In this document: positions 33,940 to 41,334 of the stretch, one piece after another
Layout: the number at the start of each line of letters is the position of its first letter
Position numbering within the stretch: the stretch's first letter is position 1
Source of the DNA: CAZWRV01 sp964636325
GTDB taxonomy: Bacteria; Verrucomicrobiota; Lentisphaeria; Victivallales; GWF2-50-93
Length of the DNA stretch: 41,334 nt
Assembly: GCA_964636325.1 (NCBI GenBank)
Contig: CAZWRV010000053.1
Span: 1-41,334 of the forward strand
Reading direction: 5' to 3'
Position numbers and translations under genes: made by a program
The notes under the pieces: model-generated
Databases searched by the model: none
What the model saw: only the letters and a program-made list of their open reading frames with translations
Told to the model about the DNA's origin: nothing

Positions 33940-34394
33940 AGTTTTCCATGAATATGCTGCATAGACTATTATGCGCCGGCCTTTTCCTCGCGCTCCTGCT
34001 TGAGGCAGGCTGCGCATCGAGGCCCGTCCTGTATCCGAACGCGTACTACAAGGAGGTAGGAAGCGAGAAGGCGGAACAGGACGTCGACGAGGCGCTCCGG
34101 GCCGCCAAGGATCACAAGCTCAAGACGCACAGGCACGGCGACGACCTCAAGGACACCACCACCGGCGCCGCAGCCGGGGCCGCCGCAGGAGCGGCGGCGG
34201 GGGCGGTCGGAGGTGCCTCGGGCGCCTCGGTGGGAATCGGTGCTGCCGCGGGCGCCGCAGGCGGCGCCGCGGCAGGAACCACGAACACCTTCTTCAGGTG
34301 GCTCTTCGGCAGTTCGGACCCTCCGCCCGCCTACAGGAACTTCGTCGAAAGATACCTCCGCGAAAAAGGCTACGACGTCATCGGCTGGGAGTAA
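33936..34394 (+). CDS. Glycine-zipper lipoprotein
   Basis: 152 residues. The signal peptide ends in a lipobox LEAGC with the acylated Cys at 26, so it is a membrane-anchored lipoprotein. Residues about 70-115 are a long Ala/Gly run (TGAAAGAAAGAAAGAVGGASG and similar), a glycine-zipper that could insert in or line a membrane. The C-terminal part (FFRWLFGSSDPPPAYRNFVERYLREKGYDVIGWE) is well formed. It starts in the lipocalin stop (ATGA), so the two are co-translated. Function unknown; outer-membrane association is an inference. Confidence 0.82.
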   Translation: MKFSMNMLHRLLCAGLFLALLLEAGCASRPVLYPNAYYKEVGSEKAEQDVDEALRAAKDHKLKTHRHGDDLKDTTTGAAAGAAAGAAAGAVGGASGASVGIGAAAGAAGGAAAGTTNTFFRWLFGSSDPPPAYRNFVERYLREKGYDVIGWE

Positions 34395-34410
34395 ATCCCC
34401 CAAATTCCAA

Positions 34411-36060
34411 GCCATAAATATACACTACAATTATCTTTCCTGTAAAATGAATATATAACTTCCTGCCTTCGAAGGAAATACAAATCATCAAATATAATTG
34501 CGGCATAGCTAGCTTTTACATTAGTAGTGAATATAATATACACTATATGAGCTTTATAAGAAAAATGAAAAGGGGCGGGAGGACATATCTGGCGGAGGTC
34601 GAAAACCGCCGGATAGGCGGCAAGGTCGTCCAGCGGCACGTCCGCTATGTCGGGAGGCAGGCCGATGACCGGGTAGTGCTTGCATCATCCATCTCGGACG
34701 CGTCGGTCGAGAGTGTCAAGCTCTATGGGCCTCTGATTGTCCTCGACCATCTGGCAAAGGAGATTGGTCTGGGCGATATTCTCGGGGAGCATGGAGATGA
34801 GATCCTGAGTCTTGCATATGCCCACTGCATAGACTACAAAAGCGTCAACCAGATGTCCAGATGGTTCGAGCGCACGGATTTGTCCTTCATCCTGGACTTG
34901 GAAAAACTGACGGAGGCAAGGCTTCTGTCGGCACTTGACTCCCTTGAGAAAAGAGACCATACCGAGCTGCAGCGGGAGATATTCGACAGTGTTTCCGCAA
35001 AATACAAACTGGATTCCAAGGGCGTCGTCTATGACGTTACAAACACCTATTTGTACGGGAAGAAATGCTCCCTTGGAAGGCTGGGCAAAGGCAAGGACGG
35101 CTTCAAGGGGCGGCCCCTTATCCAAATCGGACTTGGCACAACCCAGCGCGACGGGGTTCCCGTATTCCATAAGGTGCATGACGGCAACACGCATGACTCC
35201 AGGACTTTCCTCGATGCGGTCAGTTCCTTCGAGCAATATGGTTTCAAGGAAGGGCTGGTTGTATTTGACAGGGAAATATCCTCGGAGCCCAACCAGAAGG
35301 AAATTGACAGGATGGGATGGAAGGTGCTTTGCGGTCTTCCATTGACATCCACGCTGAAGAGAATAGCCCGAGGGGTCGCAGGGGGGAGGGATTTCGCATC
35401 ATACAAGAACAGGGTGAAGCTTGATGGCGGCGTTTTTTACTGCGTGGCGATGCCATACCGCCTCGCGGATATCCAGGGGCGCATTGCAGTATGCTACAAC
35501 GAACAGAGGAAAAGGGAGGTGAAGGAATCCAGATATGACGAGATTGCAAATGCCGAGACGCTTCTGAGAAGAGGCAAGCGCATAAAATCCGGACTTGAGA
35601 AATATTTTGACAAGAAAGGCCACCTCCTGCCGGGAAAACTGCGCGAAGCAGAGGAAATGGACGGCTATTCGGTCATTTTCACGACCGCTGAACTGGACGT
35701 GGAGCAGATGGTCGAGCTTTACTTTGCAAAGTATCTGGTCGAAAAGGCCTTCCACTGCCTGAAGGGGATTGTCAAAGTCAGGCCGGTGAGGCACTGGCTG
35801 TACAACAGGGTCGTCGCACATGTGTTCATATGCTATCTGGCGTATCTGCTCTTGTCCCTGCTCAGGCTGAGGCTGAAACCTATCGGAATGTCCCCTGTCG
35901 AATGCCTGGCGGAATTAAATTCCTTGTACAAGGTCTACATTAAAGATGAGAGAAAAGGCTTCAGGCTTTCGAAGATAGTTGCCCTCAGCAAAAGGCAGGA
36001 GGAGATTCTTAAAACCATAGATAAAAAACTCATGAAGCTGGTGTAGTGTATAAAAATGGC
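34411..36060 (+). mobile_element. IS1634-family insertion sequence
   Basis: Candidate 18-nt terminal inverted repeats are GCCATAAATATACACTAC (34411-34428) and GTAGTGTATAAAAATGGC (36043-36060), 15 of 18 matching; the right one includes the transposase stop. An alternative inner left end TATACACTA lies at 34535-34543. I could not find a clear target-site duplication, which is expected to be 5-6 bp. The element lies between the lipoprotein gene and the minus-strand gene at 36164 and breaks no recognisable gene. Confidence 0.65.
34547..36046 (+). CDS. IS1634-family (IS4 superfamily) DDE transposase
   Basis: 499 residues, full length and apparently intact. The N-terminus MSFIRKMKRGGRTYLAEVENRR, then GGKVVQRHVRYVGR, is typical of IS1634-type transposases. 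The catalytic triad candidates are Asp163 in VVYDVTNTYLYG, Asp241 in VVFDREI and Glu399 in YLVEKAFHCLKG, the last within the Y-(2)-R/K-E-K type helix of the IS4 superfamily. The flanks and its own 5' leader are more AT-rich than the neighbouring genes. No Shine-Dalgarno is obvious. Confidence 0.92.
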   Translation: MSFIRKMKRGGRTYLAEVENRRIGGKVVQRHVRYVGRQADDRVVLASSISDASVESVKLYGPLIVLDHLAKEIGLGDILGEHGDEILSLAYAHCIDYKSVNQMSRWFERTDLSFILDLEKLTEARLLSALDSLEKRDHTELQREIFDSVSAKYKLDSKGVVYDVTNTYLYGKKCSLGRLGKGKDGFKGRPLIQIGLGTTQRDGVPVFHKVHDGNTHDSRTFLDAVSSFEQYGFKEGLVVFDREISSEPNQKEIDRMGWKVLCGLPLTSTLKRIARGVAGGRDFASYKNRVKLDGGVFYCVAMPYRLADIQGRIAVCYNEQRKREVKESRYDEIANAETLLRRGKRIKSGLEKYFDKKGHLLPGKLREAEEMDGYSVIFTTAELDVEQMVELYFAKYLVEKAFHCLKGIVKVRPVRHWLYNRVVAHVFICYLAYLLLSLLRLRLKPIGMSPVECLAELNSLYKVYIKDERKGFRLSKIVALSKRQEEILKTIDKKLMKLV

Positions 36061-36163
36061 AAAGAATTAAGGTAAATTAGTATAACTTCATCCTGAACTT
36101 TGTTCCGAACGTATACGTTGAAATTTAGTTTAGGACAAAGTTGGCGACACAGATGTTCGAGTT

Positions 36164-36940
36164 TCAGAGTAGCGTCCTCAGTATACCCGCCAGCCTGGAC
36201 GCCTCGTTAGTGAAGGAGGCCGGATCCTTCATTTTCGGACAGAAGACCACGGTCCCGTCGTAGTCGAGGGCGGCGAGCGGTTCCAGCCACTGGCGGATCG
36301 TCTTCTCGACCAGGATGTTGCCGGCCTCCGGCTCGTAGACAAGCCTCAGAAGCTCCATCGTGAAGCGGTAGGGCCTGAGAGCTTCGTCCGGCTGAAAGCC
36401 CCTCACGATCTCATGGGGATATATGTCTATCGACAGGCGCACCCTGTCCGACATTACCTTCCTGATGATCGAGTTGTAGAATACTGCCGACGACCCGGGT
36501 GCCGAAGGAATTCTGACAGGAAGCAGCAGGCGGAAATCGGCATTGTGTATCAGTGGAGCGAGGCTTTTCACAAATTCTATCCGCGGCGCCTCGATTATCG
36601 GCTTTTCAAAGGCTGAATCAAAGCCGAAGTCCATCGTCAGGGTGGAGGCGCCGCATTCAGCCGCCTTTTCGCAGAACGAAGAAAAGCGGGTTCTGAAGTC
36701 CTCTGCAATCCTGTCCGGCTGTTCAGATATTATCGAAGTCAGGGACGAATCGAAGACGTTCCTGATGTTGCTGACGGCAAAACCGGCACCGCCAAGCTTC
36801 TGCAAAACCGACTCGTTTTCCACGGACTGCCCGGAAATTTCCAGGCCGCTGAAGACCTCACGCGGAAGCCCCTTCAGGGACTGCGCCATCTGGTCAGGCC
36901 CGTAGACCAGGCTTATCCCAAAGTTGAACTTATAAGGCAT
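36164..36940 (-). CDS. Possible TIM-barrel protein of the sugar-phosphate isomerase/epimerase type
   Basis: 258 residues with AGGAG before the ATG. The pattern of beta/alpha units (FNFGISLVYG, FSGLEISGQSVENES, GAGFAVSNIRNVFD, GASTLTMDFGFD, FRLLLPVRIPSAPG, VRLSIDIYPHE, YDGTVVFCP) suggests a xylose-isomerase-like barrel. I see no decisive metal-site motif, though Asp/Glu/His occur at plausible strand ends (LEISG, TMDFG, DIYPHE). No signal peptide. No operon partner; the repeat-rich region lies upstream and the IS downstream. Function is not assigned. Confidence 0.5.
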   Translation of the reverse strand: MPYKFNFGISLVYGPDQMAQSLKGLPREVFSGLEISGQSVENESVLQKLGGAGFAVSNIRNVFDSSLTSIISEQPDRIAEDFRTRFSSFCEKAAECGASTLTMDFGFDSAFEKPIIEAPRIEFVKSLAPLIHNADFRLLLPVRIPSAPGSSAVFYNSIIRKVMSDRVRLSIDIYPHEIVRGFQPDEALRPYRFTMELLRLVYEPEAGNILVEKTIRQWLEPLAALDYDGTVVFCPKMKDPASFTNEASRLAGILRTLL

Positions 36941-37005
36941 TTTTTAGCTCCTATGGAACTTGAACATCTTTGTCGTTATCTTTGTCGGTAACTTTGTCGT
37001 CTTCC

Positions 37006-37053
37006 GGAGGGTTGAGCCGTGCTCAACCGCGGCTCAGCACGGCTTCGCCCTCC
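37006..37053. repeat. GC-rich hairpin repeat C, copy 2
   Basis: A two-part stem: GGAGGG (37006-37011) pairs with CCCTCC (37048-37053), and AGCCGTGCT (37015-37023) pairs with AGCACGGCT (37036-37044). GTTGAGC/GCTCAAC inside can form an alternative stem. The arms match those at 25498-25569 but in reversed order. Confidence 0.75.
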
Positions 37054-37317
37054 ATCGAGTTTCTAATCGACAGAGCTGGCGGATTTCCACGCCATAACGG
37101 CAGCTCAGAAAATCCTAAAATATAGTCCCGCCTGCTCCATACGCAAACGGGCTGCGCCGGGCAGATGCGTCCGACATGCCTTTTTGATTTTACATCTTGA
37201 GAGGCCGGCCAATTCCGAAGAGCTTAAGAGCTGCTTGCCCGGCTGTGAAGCCAGCAGGCATTAAGGCGTGAAGCCAAACGTGAAATCAAGAACCCACTAG
37301 AGATCGCAGCAGTATCG

Positions 37318-37474
37318 CATTAACCTGGATTATTCACAAACCGTGAATAACCAACCCCTCCGTCGCGTGACCGCGTTGGACGCGGAACGCGATCTCACGC
37401 GAAGGATGTGATCTCGTTGAGCAGAAGTGGTTAATTTATAAACTACCACCGTTTATGAATTAATCAGGTTAATG
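37318..37474. repeat. Inverted-repeat element B, copy 2
   Basis: A 157-nt element with ends CATTAACCTGGATTATTCAC (from 37318) and CGGTTT-type inverted end GTTTATGAATTAATCAGG (then TTAATG to 37474). The ends match those of the 32762 element, but the interiors differ, containing GCGTGA/TCACGC-type GC-rich stems here. Non-coding. Confidence 0.7.
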
Positions 37475-37598
37475 TATGCAGGATAACTATTCCCCTTGAA
37501 AATAGATTCTTCAGTATTATTCTGGGGCGCAAATTCAGGAATTCTGACCCGTAAAAAGGATATGATGTGGAAATACCGTGTCCCGGAAGGAATTTCAG

Positions 37599-37688
37599 TT
37601 CAGATTTCCGGCGCCCCGTGTTTAAAAGCCACCGGAATATTTTCCATTGTCTTTCGCCACTTCATGGAAGCGGGTCAGAAAATCTGAA
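37599..37688 (+). repeat. MITE-like element A, copy 3
   Basis: A 90-nt element with ends TTCAGATTTCC (37599-37609) and GAAAATCTGAA (37678-37688, one mismatch). The interior shares GGCGCCCCGT, AAAAGCCAC and CTTCATGG with the other copies, and the 30 nt before it resemble the flank of copy 2. It ends 18 nt before the symporter start codon, so it forms most of that gene's leader. Confidence 0.8.
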
Positions 37689-37706
37689 ATTAAAAAGAGG
37701 GACAAG

Positions 37707-39053
37707 ATGCATCACATAAACGACACGCTGAGCTGGCTCAACGGGTATCTGTGGGGGCCGCCGATGCTGATCCTCCTGTTCGGCACGCATGTATATCTTA
37801 CCGTCCGTCTCAGGCTTATACAGCGCTACATATGGATGGCGATAAAGCTGTCCTTCAGCCGCGACAAGTCAGGAGCCGGAGACGTGAGTCATTTCGGGGC
37901 CCTGTCGACGGCGCTTGCCGCCACGATCGGCACAGGCAACATAGTCGGGGTGGCAGCTGCGGTCTCGCTTGGCGGGCCGGGCGCGGTATTCTGGATGTGG
38001 CTTACCGGAGTATTTGGGATCGCCACCAAGTATTCGGAAGCCCTGCTGGCCGTCAAATACCGGCATACTACTTCCGACGGGACCATGTTGGGCGGCCCGA
38101 TGTATGCCCTGGAAAGCGGGCTCGGGCTGAGATGGCTTGCAGTGCTCTTCTGTGTCTTCACTTCAATCGCGGCCTTCGGAATAGGCAATATGGTCCAGGC
38201 GAATTCTGTGGCGTCGATCGCCAACGAGTCACTTGGAATTCCTCCATGGACCACCGGACTCGTTCTCATGGTCCTGACGGGGGTAGTGATGCTCGGCGGC
38301 CTGCGCTGGATTGCAATCGCCTGCGAAGGGCTCGTCCCTTTTATGGCTGTCTTCTATGTGGCCGGATGCCTTATCATCCTTTGCATGAATGCCGAGTTCA
38401 TTCTGCCTGCGGTGAAGCTTATAGTCATGCACGCATTCACGCCGCATGCCGCGGGAGGCGGATTCGTGGGCGCCGGCATAATGGCCGCGGCGAGATGGGG
38501 CGTGGCGCGAGGGCTTTTTTCAAACGAGTCCGGGCTAGGCTCCGCTCCTATCGTCGCCGCCGCCGCAAAGACGCGCAACCCGGTCCGCCAGGCTCTCGTG
38601 TCTTCGACCGGAACTTTCTGGGACACGGTCGTCGTCTGCGCAATCACGGGGCTGGTCATCGTCAGCACGATGATCGCGCACCAGGACATGGGCGGCCTGC
38701 AGGGCGCTGCGCTGACCAAGAGGGTCTTCGAACTCATACCGGTCGTCGGTCCGATCGTCCTTACGATCGGGCTGATGACGTTTGTCTACTCCACCATTCT
38801 GGGATGGTCGTATTACGGGGAGAGGGCGATGGAATACCTGCTGGGGAAGAAGAGCATCGTCCCATACCGCGTCGTATGGGTGCTTGCCGTCTTCGGAGGT
38901 TCCGTGGCGCATTTCCCCTTGGTCTGGAACCTGGCGGACGCCATGAACGCTATGATGGCGATCCCGAACGTGATTTCACTGCTTCTGCTCGCGAAGGTGA
39001 TCGTTGCCGAGACCGACAAGTATCTTTGGAGCGGACACCTCGACGAGGAGTGA
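37707..39053 (+). CDS. AGCS-family amino acid:sodium symporter
   Basis: Imports alanine, glycine or a similar amino acid with Na+. 448 residues from the ATG at 37707, preceded by AGAGGG; an earlier in-frame start runs through repeat DNA and is rejected. It has about ten membrane helices. AGCS hallmarks are LSTALAATIGTGNIVGVAAAV, GGPGAVFWMWLTGVFGIATKYSEALLAVKYR, GGPMYALESGLG, ARWGVARGLFSNESGLGSAPIV and FWDTVVVCAITGLVI. The element A copy just upstream may influence its expression. It is convergent with the protease gene. Confidence 0.93.
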   Translation: MHHINDTLSWLNGYLWGPPMLILLFGTHVYLTVRLRLIQRYIWMAIKLSFSRDKSGAGDVSHFGALSTALAATIGTGNIVGVAAAVSLGGPGAVFWMWLTGVFGIATKYSEALLAVKYRHTTSDGTMLGGPMYALESGLGLRWLAVLFCVFTSIAAFGIGNMVQANSVASIANESLGIPPWTTGLVLMVLTGVVMLGGLRWIAIACEGLVPFMAVFYVAGCLIILCMNAEFILPAVKLIVMHAFTPHAAGGGFVGAGIMAAARWGVARGLFSNESGLGSAPIVAAAAKTRNPVRQALVSSTGTFWDTVVVCAITGLVIVSTMIAHQDMGGLQGAALTKRVFELIPVVGPIVLTIGLMTFVYSTILGWSYYGERAMEYLLGKKSIVPYRVVWVLAVFGGSVAHFPLVWNLADAMNAMMAIPNVISLLLLAKVIVAETDKYLWSGHLDEE

Positions 39054-39091
39054 TTCCATTACGAGGCCGCCCGGCCCGCGTCCGGTTCCCG

Positions 39092-41098
39092 CTACTGGAT
39101 GTAATATATCGGGGCGGATATGCCGAAGTCGTTCCTGATCCGGATGAAGAACCGATCAACGCCCTTCTTGCGAAGCGTCTCGAGGCTTTTCTCCTTTATC
39201 TCGCCGTTGACCTGGACATTATTGCCGCTGGACGTGACCTTGCAGTTCAGGAACTTCTCCTTGCCGTCGATTTCATATGAGAAAAGCATCTTGGTCTTGC
39301 CGGTGCCGAAATAGATTCCGTCGCAGGTGACCGTGCGCTTTCCCTCCTGGTCCACGGAGGTCGTGGGATAGCTTATCACCGGCCGATATACGCGGACGGC
39401 CGGCGTGAGCTGCGCAATATCCTTCTTCTTTTCCTTTATGGAGAGGGTGTAGTAGTAGCCTCCGACAAGCTTCGCCAGCCATTTGCAGTCCACAGCGTCG
39501 GCGGGATACTGCTTTGTGAGTATCTTTGCCTTTTTCTTCTGCTTCTCCTTGAGCTGGCCGCCGGTCAGGACAACGTCGGGCTTCGCCGCGAACTGCGTTC
39601 CGTCCAGCTTCGCCACGTTGAATTCAAGTCCTGGAGAAAAGTGGTAGACGGGTATCGTCTTCTCAGGCGGGCATGATGGGCCGAAGGCCTTTATGCATAC
39701 GTTGCCGGCCATGCCGGCGGCCAGCGTGCTTGAATCAGTCCATTTCTCCCCGTCGGAGCTTACGAAGCTCTGCCCGGTTCCCGTAACGGCGCCGCTCGTC
39801 ACTCCGAACTCGTTTTGCTCCAACGGGATCGGATATGGGAAGGACTGGTTTATCTTATATTTGACGACCACCGAGAAGGGCTTGCCTGCCGTCACGGAGG
39901 CGGCAAAGGGAAGCTTCAAGGTATGGTAGCCGACGTTCTCCATTGTTCCCGAGACGGTTCCGGCCAGGGTTCCGCTGTCGGGGATTGTGGCGTCCTGTAG
40001 GTCGGTATATACGCTGACTTCGTAGTCGGTTCCGAAGCTGCAGATGTAAAAGCCGACCGCCTTGACGTCGGAGGCGCCGGTCGGCGTGAAGACGTTCGCC
40101 GCCCAGTTGAATTCCACTTTGTCCGCGCTCTTTCCAAGGCTGCCGGTCCATCCGAAGTAGTCGTATTCGCACGAGCCCTGGTAGTTGTCTGAGGCCTCCA
40201 TCTCGTGAAAGCATACCGTAGTAGTAATGGGAACCGTATGGTATGACATCCAGAAATAACCTTTGTCGCCCCATTCCGTCCCCCAGCTGTTCTTAATCAG
40301 GAAGGCGCCGTCGCCGGGAGGCTGGACGGTGAAGCTGGACGCGGGGAAAGCGTCGTCCCATCCGACGATGGCCACCGCGTGGTTGGCGGATTCCTGGGTG
40401 TTGGAGTAATATGCGAAGGTGGTGGAGTTGTAGTTGGACGAGTCCCAGCAGAAGGCGGTGTAGCATGCGCCGTAATCCATGACGGCGGCCTTGACGCTGT
40501 CGTTGTCGGCCGCGGTGCGGTAGAGGAATTCGGCGCTCTGCAGGTGCTTGACCGGCGCGAGACTAGTCGGGGATTCGTCCGGGTTGGGATATGGATCGTC
40601 CGACTCGTTGACGGGGCCTCCCCAGCGCGCGAGGTAGGCTATCGCCATCTGGGCGGTGCCGCCGTCGTCGAACCCGTAGTCGAACTTGTCAAGGTTCACC
40701 ATGTTGTTCTCGGAGTAGTCGGGGTTCGGATCGACGGGCATGAGCGAGGACTCGGCGCTGGCGATCGCCGCGTGCGCCCAGCATGTGCCATATATGCCCT
40801 GGTCTTTCACGGAGGTCACCCTGTCCGCCGTCCGCAGATCGTAGGAGGCCGGATATTTGCGGCCTTCGTTCTTGGAAACGGGCGGCTTGATCATCTTGAT
40901 CTGGACAGGTTCCGGGATATAGCCGAGGGCATGCCCGTCAGGGGCGTTGAATGAGGACGGAAGACCCTGGTCCATCCTCTTCTTCGCCTTGACATAGTCC
41001 GGATTGACAGGGGCGGCCTTCCAGTCTCCCGCGATAACATTGAGACCGGCATGGGACAGCGACACGGCGAGCGCTAACACCAAAAGGGCTCTCTTCAT
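39092..41098 (-). CDS. Exported papain-family (C1) cysteine protease with long C-terminal region
   Basis: 668 residues with a signal peptide (MKRALLVLALAVSLSHAGLN). The catalytic domain (about 80-320) starts YPASYDLRTADRVTSVKDQG and has Gln100, Cys106 in YGTCWAHAA, His240 in ANHAVAIVGWDD and Asn270 in LIKNSWGTEWG, so the active site is complete. Next comes a beta-rich region (about 325-460, EYDYFGWTGSLGKSADKVEF onward) like the lectin-type domain often following bacterial C1A proteases. The last 190 or so residues are Lys-rich with repeating strands (KKKAKILTKQYPADAV, KKDIAQLTPAVRVY). It is probably secreted or surface-exposed. AGGAA precedes the ATG. Confidence 0.9.
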   Translation of the reverse strand: MKRALLVLALAVSLSHAGLNVIAGDWKAAPVNPDYVKAKKRMDQGLPSSFNAPDGHALGYIPEPVQIKMIKPPVSKNEGRKYPASYDLRTADRVTSVKDQGIYGTCWAHAAIASAESSLMPVDPNPDYSENNMVNLDKFDYGFDDGGTAQMAIAYLARWGGPVNESDDPYPNPDESPTSLAPVKHLQSAEFLYRTAADNDSVKAAVMDYGACYTAFCWDSSNYNSTTFAYYSNTQESANHAVAIVGWDDAFPASSFTVQPPGDGAFLIKNSWGTEWGDKGYFWMSYHTVPITTTVCFHEMEASDNYQGSCEYDYFGWTGSLGKSADKVEFNWAANVFTPTGASDVKAVGFYICSFGTDYEVSVYTDLQDATIPDSGTLAGTVSGTMENVGYHTLKLPFAASVTAGKPFSVVVKYKINQSFPYPIPLEQNEFGVTSGAVTGTGQSFVSSDGEKWTDSSTLAAGMAGNVCIKAFGPSCPPEKTIPVYHFSPGLEFNVAKLDGTQFAAKPDVVLTGGQLKEKQKKKAKILTKQYPADAVDCKWLAKLVGGYYYTLSIKEKKKDIAQLTPAVRVYRPVISYPTTSVDQEGKRTVTCDGIYFGTGKTKMLFSYEIDGKEKFLNCKVTSSGNNVQVNGEIKEKSLETLRKKGVDRFFIRIRNDFGISAPIYYIQ

Positions 41099-41334
41099 TG
41101 CTTCGGATTCCTTTCCTATCCTTGTTCGTTAATCCAAGAGGACCTGTAGTTTATGTGAAATCTGGGCATTAATTTAAATGTTTTTTAAGATATGTCAATA
41201 ATCAATGGATACTTCCATCCATCGCCTTTGCAAGGCCCATTTTATTTTCACGCTTTCAGGTATATATTGTGGATTCTAATTCTACTTTGTTAAAATAAAC
41301 CCTTGACAGATACATTCCCTTGTGATATGTTTAA
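41099..41334. other. AT-rich intergenic region at the right edge
   Basis: No gene within the window. It separates the minus-strand protease gene from a presumed plus-strand gene beyond the edge, and ends in a good promoter-like sequence. Confidence 0.5.
41303..41331 (+). promoter_or_regulatory. Sigma-70-type promoter reading out of the window
   Basis: A consensus TTGACA (41303-41308) and TATGTT (41326-41331) with the ideal 17-nt spacer, in AT-rich DNA. The target gene lies beyond the right edge. Confidence 0.6.

Larger units (their letters stand above)
36941..37706. other. Gene-free 766-nt repeat-rich region
   Basis: No gene is supported. In order it holds a 12-nt tandem repeat (36968-37001; CTTTGTCGTTAT, CTTTGTCGGTAA, CTTTGTCGTC), hairpin repeat C (37006-37053), about 260 nt with nothing recognisable, element B copy 2 (37318-37474), and element A copy 3 (37599-37688) ending 18 nt before the symporter ATG. 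The clustering suggests a hot spot for small repeats next to the IS. Confidence 0.65.

Noticed and set aside
34401..36070. Target-site duplication for the insertion sequence
   Set aside because: Bases outside the proposed ends (TTCCAA and AAAGAA) do not match, and shifting the ends by a few bases does not give a convincing duplication.

Overview
The window reads as a chromosomal segment of a GC-rich Gram-negative bacterium. Evidence for an outer membrane is an Omp85/BamA gene, a lipobox lipoprotein, a Blc-type lipocalin and several signal peptides. The gene mix (long CTC-type L25, DUF1638, GH20 plus esterase, a C1-type exported cysteine peptidase, PRC-barrel/CBM48 fusion) and the style of intergenic repeats suggest the PVC group (Lentisphaerota/Verrucomicrobiota). 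That placement is an inference; there is no rRNA gene or other decisive marker here.

Layout. 0.16-5.0 kb (+): a Yej-type peptide importer, yejB-yejE-yejF, with an extra domain in YejB and a heptad-repeat spacer before yejF. 5.3-13.5 kb (-): one long housekeeping run read right to left, prs - rplY(ctc) - pth - rpsF - ssb - rpsR - rplI - dnaB - bamA. 13.7-16.6 kb: a PRC-barrel/PRC-barrel/CBM48 fusion and two secreted proteins of unknown role. 16.9-21.8 kb: a leuB-like dehydrogenase (-), then DUF1638, an orphan OppB-type permease with an inserted domain, a metallo-beta-lactamase-fold hydrolase and a J-domain/TPR protein (+). 21.9-26.7 kb (-): an AfuABC/FbpABC-type importer (ATPase, binding protein, double-length permease). 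27.0-29.8 kb (+): a gamma-glutamylcyclotransferase-like domain fused to a ligase-like region, followed 15 nt later by murI. 30.0-32.7 kb (-): esterase and GH20. 33-34.4 kb: STAS protein, lipocalin and glycine-zipper lipoprotein. 34.4-36.1 kb: an IS1634-family insertion sequence. 36.2-41.1 kb: a possible TIM-barrel protein, an AGCS amino-acid:sodium symporter and an exported papain-family protease. The right edge carries a promoter reading out of the window.

The most striking feature is the intergenic DNA. About 90-nt elements with 11-nt terminal inverted repeats (TTCAGATTTCC) recur five times, counting one degenerate copy. A second, longer family shares another terminal repeat and occurs twice. 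Long near-palindromes follow two genes. Three arrays show strict 7-nt periodicity. Several of these repeats reach into genes and supply or abut their stop codons. The best candidates for undescribed biology are these repeat families, the GGCT-ligase/murI pair, the PRC-PRC-CBM48 protein and the inserted domains at one shared position in two OppB-type permeases. No tRNA, rRNA or CRISPR array was seen.
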